64,000 nt of DNA from Pseudonocardia sp. C8 (GTDB lineage: Bacteria > Actinomycetota > Actinomycetes > Mycobacteriales > Pseudonocardiaceae). The stretch is from positions 1,066,001 to 1,130,000 of the forward strand of contig NZ_JACMTR010000002.1 in the NCBI RefSeq assembly GCF_014267175.1. Reading direction: 5' to 3'. Positions 41,786 to 48,974 of this stretch are shown here, piece after piece. The stretch's first letter is position 1. Each line of letters begins with the position of its first letter. A program made the position numbers and the translations under genes. The notes below the pieces were generated by a model. It was not told the DNA's origin. It saw only the letters and a list, made by a program, of their open reading frames with translations, and ran no database searches.

Positions 41786-43399
41786 ATGCGACGGCGCGCC
41801 GGTGGAGCGGGCGTACCGCTGGCCCGCCAGTTCCTCGTCTGGCAGCTGGTGGTCGTCCTCGTGCTGCTCGGCGCGGTCGCGGCGCTGGCCGCGGTGCAGT
41901 CCGCCGAGTCGTTCCGCAACGTCCAGGGCCGCCGGATGCTGTCGGTCGCCGAGGACGTCGCCTCGATCCCGACCGTCCGCGAGGCCCTGCAGAGCGGCGA
42001 CCACGACCTGCTGCCGTCGTTCGCCCGCAGCGCGGAGAACCTGTCCGGCGCCGACGAGATCGAGATCGTGGACGCCGGGCTGGTCGTGCGGACCTCACCG
42101 GACCCGTCGCGGGTGCGGCAGCGCTTCGACCCGGGGGCGAGCACCGCGCCCGCCGGGCGGGCCTGGGTCGGCAACCCGGACGGCCGCACCGTCGTCGCGC
42201 AGGTCCCGGTGATCGGCGACCGGGGCGAGGTCGCCGGGCTGGTGTCGGCCGGCATCCGGGCGCCGTCGCTGGTGGAGTCCCTGACCGGTGCGCGGGCCGA
42301 GTCGGCGGCGTTGCTGGGGCTCGCGCTGGGCGTCGGCGTCGCCGGGTCGCTGCTGCTGGCCCGCCGGGTCCGCCAGCAGACCCTCGGCCTGGAACCGGAC
42401 GAGATCGTCGAGCTGGTGCAGCGCCGCGAGGCAATGCTGCTGGGCATCAAGGAGGGTGTGGTCGGGCTGGACACGGCCGACCGGATCACCCTGCTCAACC
42501 CGGTGGCGCGCGAGCTGCTGGAGCTGCCCGGTGCCCGCGCCGGCGACCACGTCGACGACCTCGGCCTGGACGACCGGCTGCGCGAGGTGCTCACCGGCGC
42601 GGCCGCGGGGGAGGACCAGCTGGTGCTGCGTGACACCCGGGCGCTCGTGCTGAACCGGATGCCGGTGCGGCTCGACGGGCACGAGGTCGGCGCGGTCGTC
42701 ACCCTGCGGGACCGCACCGAGCTGACCACGCTGCAGCACCGGCTCGACGCCTCGCACACCGTCACCGACACGCTGCGCGCGCAGGCCCACGAGTTCTCGA
42801 ACCGGCTGCACACCATCGCCGGGCTGACCGAGCTCGGCGAGCACGACGAGGTCCGGCGGTTCGTCGCCGGGATCGTCGCGGCCACCGAGGACTGGCGGCG
42901 CACCGTGTCGGCGTGCGTCGGGGACCCGGCGACGGCCGCGCTGCTGGTCGCGAAGAACAGCCAGGCCGCCGAGCGCGGGGTGGAGCTGGCGCTCGACCCC
43001 GACACCCGGCTCGACCCGACCGACCCCGACCGCGACCCGGACCTGTCCGCCGACCTGGTGACGGTGCTGGGCAACCTGGTCGACAACGCGATCGACGCCA
43101 CGGCCGGCGCGGACGGCCCGCGCCTGGTGGAGATCGGGCTGGCCGGGGGCGGCGACGACGAGGTGTGGATCGAGGTGCGGGACTCCGGCCCGGGCGTGGC
43201 CTCCGAGCTGGCCGAGGAGGTGTTCCGCGCCGGGTTCAGCACCAAGGCGGCCGAGATCGGCGGCCGCGGTCTCGGCCTGGCTCTGGCCCGTCAGGCGTGC
43301 CTGCGCCGGGGTGGGACGATCGCGGTACGCAACACCGGGGAGTCCGGTGCGGTGTTCGAGGCGACGTTGCCGCTGCTGCCGACGGGGGTTCGGGCGTGA
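41786..43399 (+). CDS. CitA/DcuS-type sensor histidine kinase
   Basis: A 537-residue membrane kinase. First membrane segment about residues 15-40, extracytoplasmic PAS-like sensor to about 165, second membrane segment about 172-195, cytoplasmic PAS to about 310, SpoOB-type dimerisation helix with phospho-acceptor His in AQAHEFSNRLHTIAG (about 335), then the ATPase with NLVDNAIDA, DSGPGV and GRGLGLALA. Such kinases sense citrate or C4-dicarboxylates. It is coupled to the response regulator (4-bp overlap) and divergent from tctCBA, so it probably detects the transporter's substrate. Confidence 0.9.
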   Translation: MRRRAGGAGVPLARQFLVWQLVVVLVLLGAVAALAAVQSAESFRNVQGRRMLSVAEDVASIPTVREALQSGDHDLLPSFARSAENLSGADEIEIVDAGLVVRTSPDPSRVRQRFDPGASTAPAGRAWVGNPDGRTVVAQVPVIGDRGEVAGLVSAGIRAPSLVESLTGARAESAALLGLALGVGVAGSLLLARRVRQQTLGLEPDEIVELVQRREAMLLGIKEGVVGLDTADRITLLNPVARELLELPGARAGDHVDDLGLDDRLREVLTGAAAGEDQLVLRDTRALVLNRMPVRLDGHEVGAVVTLRDRTELTTLQHRLDASHTVTDTLRAQAHEFSNRLHTIAGLTELGEHDEVRRFVAGIVAATEDWRRTVSACVGDPATAALLVAKNSQAAERGVELALDPDTRLDPTDPDRDPDLSADLVTVLGNLVDNAIDATAGADGPRLVEIGLAGGGDDEVWIEVRDSGPGVASELAEEVFRAGFSTKAAEIGGRGLGLALARQACLRRGGTIAVRNTGESGAVFEATLPLLPTGVRA

Positions 43400-44076
43400 A
43401 GGTGCTGGTGGTCGACGACGACTTCATGGTCGCCCGGGTGCATTCCGGGTACGTGGAGCGGATCGAGGGCTGCACCGTCGTCGGGGTCGCGCACGGCGGC
43501 GAAGAGGCGGTCGAGCTGGCCGCGCGGCTGCGTCCCGACCTGGTGCTGCTCGACGTCTACCTGCCCGACGTGTCCGGGCTCGAGGTCCTGTCGCGGCTGC
43601 GGACCGGCGCCCCCGACGACCCGTTCGTGCTGGTCGTCACGGCCGCGGACGACCCGGACACGGTCGCCGCCGCGCTGCACGGCGGCGCGCTGCACTACCT
43701 GGTGAAGCCGTTCGACTTCGCGGCGCTCGCCGCGCAGGTGCAGCGGGCGGCCCGGGTCCGGCGCGACCTCGACCGGGTCCGCGGCCAGTCCGACATCGAC
43801 CGCCTGTTCGGCGGCGCCGCGGTCCCGTCCGCGGGCGGGCAGGAGCGGATGCCGAAGGGGCTCGCCACCCCCACCGCCGAGCTCGTCGCCCGGACCCTGC
43901 GCGAGCGCACGAGCGACGGCGACGACCTGTCCGCCGCCGAGTGCGCCGAGGCGACCGCGCTGTCGCGGGTCAGCGCACGGCGGTACCTGGAGCACTTCGT
44001 GACCACCGGCGTGGTGACCGTGCGGCTGCGCTACGGCACCGGGCGCCCGGAACGCCGCTACCGCTGGGTCGGCTGA
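43396..44076 (+). CDS. CitB/DcuR-type response regulator
   Basis: A 226-residue two-domain regulator. Receiver domain 1-120 with the acidic pair in VVDDDF, phospho-acceptor Asp in LVLLDVYLPDVSG (about 52) and Lys in YLVKPFDF. The C-terminal half carries the helix-turn-helix DDLSAAECAEATALSRVSARRYLEHF typical of the CitB family. GTG start overlaps the kinase stop. It should activate tctCBA, probably through the half-sites at 41681-41713. Its last 19 bp overlap the convergent hydrolase gene. Confidence 0.9.
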   Translation: MKVLVVDDDFMVARVHSGYVERIEGCTVVGVAHGGEEAVELAARLRPDLVLLDVYLPDVSGLEVLSRLRTGAPDDPFVLVVTAADDPDTVAAALHGGALHYLVKPFDFAALAAQVQRAARVRRDLDRVRGQSDIDRLFGGAAVPSAGGQERMPKGLATPTAELVARTLRERTSDGDDLSAAECAEATALSRVSARRYLEHFVTTGVVTVRLRYGTGRPERRYRWVG

Positions 44077-44981
44077 CCCTGCGGGGCCACCACGCCCGGT
44101 CCCCAGAGCGCGTCCTCGGCCTCGGCGGCGTGTTCCAGCAGCTCCGCGGCGAGCGGGTCCAGCACGGCCGCGGGCAGCGCGTGTCCCATGCCCTCGATCG
44201 AGACCAGCCGGACGGGAGGCTCGGCCCGCCCGCCCGCGATCCGCTCGGCGAGGTAGGCGGCGTGCGGCGGCGGGTGCACCGGATCCGCGGGCGCCTCCAC
44301 CACCAGCGTCGGCACGGTGATCGCACCGAGCTCGTCGCCCCGGTCGAGTCCGTCCACGCCGGCCAGCGCGTGCGCGGTCGCCGGCTCCACCCGCCCGCAG
44401 TGGGCCATCACCCGCCGTTCCAGGGCCTCGAACTCGGCGGGGTCGAACGGGAGGGCGTCGCCGGCGAGCAGCCGCCAGTGCTCGACCCGCCAGGTCAGCT
44501 CGCCGTGCTCGTCGCGCGGGTCGTGCAGCTCCTGCCACATCCGCAGCAGCTCCAGCGGGGGCCCGGGCAGGCCCGCCCGGTGCGCGTCGAGCGCCGCGGT
44601 GCACAGCAGGGTCGCGCTCGCCAGCCGCTCGGGGGCGTCGAGGGCGAGCAGCTGCACCAGGAGCCCGCCCATCGACATCCCGACGACGTGCGCGCGGCCG
44701 ATCCCGCAGGCGTCCAGCACGGTGAGCGCGTCACCGGCGAGGTCGGCGATGCCGTACGGATGGTCCTCGAAGGCCCGCGACGACCGCCCGGTGTCGCGGT
44801 GGTCGTAGCGGACCACCCGGTGCCGCTCGCGCAGCCGCTCGACCAGCCCGTCCGGCCAGGACGGCCCCGCGGCGTTCGCGCCCATCACGAGCAGGACCGG
44901 GCACGCCGGCGAGTCGCCGGCGGCGGGGAGATCCTCGACCCACAGGGCCACACCGGGCTCGACCTCGACCTCGCGTTCCAC
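44058..44981 (-). CDS. Alpha/beta hydrolase
   Basis: A 307-residue soluble alpha/beta hydrolase. Oxyanion region LLVMGANAAG, the acidic turn YDHRDTGRS, nucleophile Ser in VVGMSMGG near residue 108, catalytic Asp probably in EAPADPVHP and His in EGMGHALP. The family includes lactonases, esterases and C-C bond hydrolases (aclacinomycin methylesterase RdmC-like), and the substrate is not predictable. Its 3' end overlaps the response regulator by 19 bp in convergent orientation. Confidence 0.85.
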   Translation of the reverse strand: MEREVEVEPGVALWVEDLPAAGDSPACPVLLVMGANAAGPSWPDGLVERLRERHRVVRYDHRDTGRSSRAFEDHPYGIADLAGDALTVLDACGIGRAHVVGMSMGGLLVQLLALDAPERLASATLLCTAALDAHRAGLPGPPLELLRMWQELHDPRDEHGELTWRVEHWRLLAGDALPFDPAEFEALERRVMAHCGRVEPATAHALAGVDGLDRGDELGAITVPTLVVEAPADPVHPPPHAAYLAERIAGGRAEPPVRLVSIEGMGHALPAAVLDPLAAELLEHAAEAEDALWGPGVVAPQGQPTQR

Positions 44982-45011
44982 ACCCGCAATCTTCCAGACG
45001 GGCCCGGACGT

Positions 45012-45051
45012 GCGTCGGCCCGGTCCACACCGAGGGGGACCGGGCCGACGC
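45012..45051 (-). terminator. Terminator downstream of mihF
   Basis: A perfect 15-bp stem (arms 45012-45026 and 45037-45051, GCGTCGGCCCGGTCC and its complement) with a 10-base loop lies just past the mihF stop at 45066. Confidence 0.8.
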
Positions 45052-45065
45052 GGGCGAGCGAGGTA

Positions 45066-45377
45066 TCAGCCGACCTCGTCGATCAGCGCCTGGCGCTGCC
45101 GCTCGCCGAGACCGGCGGCACGCCGCGAGGCGTCGATGCCGGCCTTCTCCATCACCTTCGAGACCCGCGCCGGGCCCCAGCCGGGGACGCTCTTGAGCAG
45201 GTCGACGACCTTGGTCTTGCCGACGATCTGGTCGGTCTTCGCGCGACCCAGTACCGCGGGGATCGTCTCCTCGCCGCTGGCGATCTTGTCGCGGAGCTCC
45301 TTGCGGGCGGTGCGCGCGGCGGCCGCCTTCTTGAGCGCCTCTGCGCGCTGTTCCGGGGTCAGGGTGGGCAGGGCCAT
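45066..45377 (-). CDS. mihF: Actinobacterial integration host factor (mIHF)
   Basis: A 103-residue nucleoid-associated protein that binds and bends DNA and is essential in mycobacteria. It starts MALPTLTPEQRAEAL, and has the AAARTARKELRDKIASGE helix and the helix-two-turn-helix with VPGWGPARVSKVMEKAGI, all diagnostic. GAGGAGG precedes the ATG at 45377. In most actinobacteria mihF lies next to gmk (guanylate kinase) and pyrimidine genes; here it stands alone between a hydrolase and ndh, so it may be an additional copy or a rearranged locus. Confidence 0.93.
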   Translation of the reverse strand: MALPTLTPEQRAEALKKAAAARTARKELRDKIASGEETIPAVLGRAKTDQIVGKTKVVDLLKSVPGWGPARVSKVMEKAGIDASRRAAGLGERQRQALIDEVG

Positions 45378-45575
45378 CGCTGACGCCTCCTCTCGGTTCC
45401 ACGCACCCCGTGCCGGGGCGGATGTGTATCGCGGATCGCCGTACAGAGTGGCAGAGACCCCCTCGCGACCTGCGGGAACCCCCTGCCCGGGGCGTGTCGG
45501 CCCCGGGACGGGCTGCTCGGCGCAGCCGGTCCACCGGTCGTCGCACCGTACCGCGCCACCCGTGTCTTCGCAGGT

Positions 45576-45656
45576 CAGAGCGAGTAGCGCCAGCGGATCG
45601 CGCATCGGCAGAGCGAGTAGCGCCGGCGGATCGCGCATCGGCAGAGCGAGTAGCGG
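45576..45656. repeat. 33-bp tandem repeat, two and a half units
   Basis: Units at 45576-45608 and 45609-45641 differ by one base; a 15-base partial unit follows to 45656. Each begins CAGAGCGAGTAGCGCC. The array lies between the mihF leader and the stop of the ndh gene. It could influence mihF transcription or ndh message ends; no function is known. Confidence 0.88.
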
Positions 45657-45672
45657 GGAGCGGGGAGCGGGG

Positions 45673-47106
45673 TCAGGCCGAGGCGGCCGGCTTCCCCTCC
45701 GGCGGCGCGGGCGTGCCCGGAGCGGTGCGCGGGTCGAGCGAGGGGCGGTGCTCGACCTTCTCCTGCGGGACCTCGCCGTGCACGTCCTCGGACTTGTCGT
45801 ACGAGGCGGTGACGCTGATGAGGCGGTGGCCGCGGTAGCGGGCGTAGCGCAGCGAGCGGACCCAGTTGAACAGCGTGCCGAGCCGGTTGCCCCAGCCGAT
45901 CAGGAACATGACGTGGACGTAGCACCACATCAGGTAGCCGAGCCAGCCGGTGAACTTGACCCCGCGCACGTCGGCGACGGCCTCGCGGGCGCCGATTGTG
46001 GCCATCGAGCCCTTGTCGAAGTACCGGAACGGGGCCGGGGTGGTGTCGTCGCCCGCCGCCCGTGCCTTGATCAGCTTGCCGACGTAGGTGCCCTGCTGCA
46101 TGGCGACCTGCGCGACGCCGGGCAGCCGGTCGATGGTCGAGACCATGTCGCCGACGGCGAAGACGTCCCGGTGGCCCGGCAGGCTGCAGTCCGGGTCGAC
46201 GGCCAGCCGCCCGGCGCGGTCGACCTCGCCGCCGGAGGCCTTGGCGAGCAGCTCCGCGAGCGGGGAGGCCTGCACGCCGGCCGCCCACACCTTGGTACGG
46301 GAGAAGATCCGCTCCTCGCCCTGCGGGCCCTTCACGGTGATCGAGTCGGCGTCGATGTCGGTCGCCATCGTGTTCAGGCGGACCTCGATGCCCTTCTCCT
46401 CGAGGGTCTTGCGGGTGTAGTCCTGCAGCTTCTTCGCGAACGGCGGCAGCACGGCCGGCGCGGCGTCGAGCAGGATGATCCGCGCCTTGCGGGTGTCGAT
46501 CGCGCGGTACTCGCGCGGCAGCACGTGCCGGGCCAGCTCGGACAGCTGCCCGGCCAGCTCCACACCGGTCGGGCCGGCGCCGACGACGACGAAGGTCATC
46601 CAGGCCTGCTGCTCGGCCGGGTCCGTCGCGACCTCGGCCAGCTCGTACGCGCCGAGGATGCGCGACCGGAGCAGGCGGGCGTCCTCGATCGACTTCATGC
46701 CGGGCGCGTGCTCGGCCCACTCGGGGTGCCCGAAGTAGGCGTGCGTGGCGCCGGCGGCGACGACCAGGGAGTCGTAGGGCAGGTCGAGGTGCTGGCCGTC
46801 CGGCGCGGCCGCGTGGACGATCTTGTTCTCCAGGTCGATGTCACCGACCTCGGCCAGCAGCGTGCGCACGTTGCGCTGCTTCTTCAGCACCCGGCGCAGC
46901 GCGGGCGCGATCAGGCCGGGGGACAGGATCCCGGTCGCGACCTGGTAGAGCAGCGGCTGGAAGAGGTGGTGGTTGGTGCGGTCGACGATGGTGACGTCGA
47001 CGTCGGCGCCCTCGAGCGCCTTGGCGGCCTGCACACCGCCGAACCCGCCGCCGACGATGACGACCTTGTGCCGGCCCGTGCCTTGGTCGTGCCCTGCCGT
47101 GCTCAC
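45673..47106 (-). CDS. ndh: Type II NADH dehydrogenase
   Basis: A 477-residue FAD enzyme oxidising NADH and reducing menaquinone at the inner face of the membrane without proton pumping. The FAD motif GGGFGGVQAA is near residue 20, NHHLFQPLLYQVATG near 45, NAD motif VVGAGPTGVELAG near 180, and the FAVGDM signature near 315; the C-terminal region (GYLMWCYVHVMFLIGWGNR) is the usual membrane-associated helix. GTG start at 47106. It is divergent from asnB across 241 bp that shows no clear promoter consensus. Confidence 0.92.
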   Translation of the reverse strand: MSTAGHDQGTGRHKVVIVGGGFGGVQAAKALEGADVDVTIVDRTNHHLFQPLLYQVATGILSPGLIAPALRRVLKKQRNVRTLLAEVGDIDLENKIVHAAAPDGQHLDLPYDSLVVAAGATHAYFGHPEWAEHAPGMKSIEDARLLRSRILGAYELAEVATDPAEQQAWMTFVVVGAGPTGVELAGQLSELARHVLPREYRAIDTRKARIILLDAAPAVLPPFAKKLQDYTRKTLEEKGIEVRLNTMATDIDADSITVKGPQGEERIFSRTKVWAAGVQASPLAELLAKASGGEVDRAGRLAVDPDCSLPGHRDVFAVGDMVSTIDRLPGVAQVAMQQGTYVGKLIKARAAGDDTTPAPFRYFDKGSMATIGAREAVADVRGVKFTGWLGYLMWCYVHVMFLIGWGNRLGTLFNWVRSLRYARYRGHRLISVTASYDKSEDVHGEVPQEKVEHRPSLDPRTAPGTPAPPEGKPAASA

Positions 47107-47347
47107 CTGAGTCCGCCCCTCGTCCGGTCGTGGCGCGGGATCACCGCGCGACTTGATCGGCCGGTGAGGTCCCCGCCGCCTGGAGTGCGCGGTGGACGAC
47201 GGCCGTCCCGGCCGATCCCCGACCGTACGAAGCCCGGGCCTCCGGGGCAATTCGGATCGGCCCGGAAACGCCTTTCAGAGTCCGAATTCACACACCCTGT
47301 GCGCGGAACCACGGGCCGCACCCGCTCGGACGTGGGACGATGGACAC

Positions 47348-48946
47348 ATGTGCGGGATCGTCGCCGCCTTCGGCGGGACAGCGGTGGGAGCACCGAGGGA
47401 GATCGAGAAGTACGAGCGGATGCTCGCCAGGGTGGCGCACCGCGGACCGGACGACACGGGCGTACAGATCGTCGGGAACACCTGGCTCGGCCACCAGCGC
47501 CTGTCCATCATGGACGTCAGTGGCGGGCATCAGCCGATGTCGGACGCCGCCGAGACCACCTGGATCGTCGGCAACGGCGAGATCTACAACCACGAGCGGA
47601 TCAGCAAGGCCTTCCCGGACGGCACGGTGCGGACCGGGTCCGACACCGAGGCCGCGCTGCACGCGGTGATGCGCGACGGGCCGGCCGCGGTCGCGTCGCT
47701 GAACGGCATGTTCGCCGTCGCCATGGGCCGTGACGACGGGTCGGGCCTGGTGGCGCGGGACCCGTTCGGGGTCAAGCCGCTGTACTGGGTGCCGCCGGCC
47801 GACATCGTCGACGGGGCCGGTGACGCCGTCCCCTACACCGCGCCGGATCCGGCGGCGACCGTGCTGTTCGCCAGCGAGCTGCGGGCGTTCGACCCCGAGG
47901 ACCGGCCGTTCGTGGAGTCCTTCCCGCCCGGCTGCCTGTGGAGCCCGTCGTCGGGCCTGGTGCGGTTCGCCGACGCGGTGCCCGTCGAGGTCCGGCCGGC
48001 GCGCCGGGCGGTCCGGCCGAGCTGGGACGACGCCGACCTGTCCCAGATCAGGGAGGCCGTGGTCGCCGCGGTGCGCCGCCGGATGATGTCCGACGTCGGC
48101 GTCGGCGTGTTCCTCTCCGGCGGCCTCGACTCGGCGCTGGTCGCGGCGATCGCCGCGCAGGAGTCGCGGGCGCGCGGCGTGCAGCTGCCGACGTTCGCCG
48201 TGGGAACCGCGGAGTCGGGGGACCTGCTCGCGGCCCGGAAGGTCGCCGCGCACATCGGCTCGGACCACCACGAGGTCGTCGTGACCCCGGCCGAGATCGG
48301 GGAGGCGCTCGACCATGCCGTCGAGGTCATCGAGCACTACGACCCGGCGCTGGTGCGCAGCTCGGTCCCGAACCTCATCCTGGCCCGCGAGGCGGCCAAG
48401 GAGGTCAAGGTCGTGCTCACCGGGGAGGGCGCCGACGAGCTGTTCGCCGGGTACCCGTACCTGCACACCGACGACTACGCCGACCCGGACACCCTGCACG
48501 CGGAGCTGGTGCGCTCGCTCGAGCAGCTGCACCACCTGAACCTGCAGCGCTGCGACCGCACGACGATGTACTTCGGCCTGGAGGCCCGCGAGCCGTTCCT
48601 CGACTCGGGCCTGGTGCGGACCGCGCTGGCGCTGCCGCCCGAGTGGAAGCAGCGCACCGACGGCCGCCCGGAGAAGGCGATCCTGCGCGAGGCCTTCGAG
48701 GGCTGGCTGCCGGAGGACCTGCTGTGGCGCGGCAAGGAGCAGTTCGGCGACGGGTCCGGCGCGGGCACCGTGCTGGCCGAGCTCGCCGAGCGCAAGGCCG
48801 CTGCGGCGCGTCCGGAGGACCCGGACCGGCCGCCGCACTCGTGGCCGCTGCGCAGTACCGAGGAGATCCTCTACCACGGGATCTGGCAGTCCCACTTCGC
48901 CGGGATCCGCCCGGACCGGGTGCTGGGCGCGTTCGCGGAGGCCTGA
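47348..48946 (+). CDS. asnB: Asparagine synthase (glutamine-hydrolysing)
   Basis: A 532-residue class II amidotransferase making asparagine from aspartate, ATP and glutamine. Cys2 of MCGIVAAFGG is the N-terminal nucleophile of the glutaminase domain (RGPDD, GNGEIYNH motifs); the synthetase domain has the PP-loop VFLSGGLDSALVA near residue 258 and LTGEGADELFAGYPY. Length is typical of primary-metabolism AsnB. The ATG at 47348 is fixed by the need for Cys2. No natural-product cluster is around it. Confidence 0.93.
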   Translation: MCGIVAAFGGTAVGAPREIEKYERMLARVAHRGPDDTGVQIVGNTWLGHQRLSIMDVSGGHQPMSDAAETTWIVGNGEIYNHERISKAFPDGTVRTGSDTEAALHAVMRDGPAAVASLNGMFAVAMGRDDGSGLVARDPFGVKPLYWVPPADIVDGAGDAVPYTAPDPAATVLFASELRAFDPEDRPFVESFPPGCLWSPSSGLVRFADAVPVEVRPARRAVRPSWDDADLSQIREAVVAAVRRRMMSDVGVGVFLSGGLDSALVAAIAAQESRARGVQLPTFAVGTAESGDLLAARKVAAHIGSDHHEVVVTPAEIGEALDHAVEVIEHYDPALVRSSVPNLILAREAAKEVKVVLTGEGADELFAGYPYLHTDDYADPDTLHAELVRSLEQLHHLNLQRCDRTTMYFGLEAREPFLDSGLVRTALALPPEWKQRTDGRPEKAILREAFEGWLPEDLLWRGKEQFGDGSGAGTVLAELAERKAAAARPEDPDRPPHSWPLRSTEEILYHGIWQSHFAGIRPDRVLGAFAEA

Positions 48947-48974
48947 TCCCCGCGCGCCCTCGTGCGCGGCGCGG

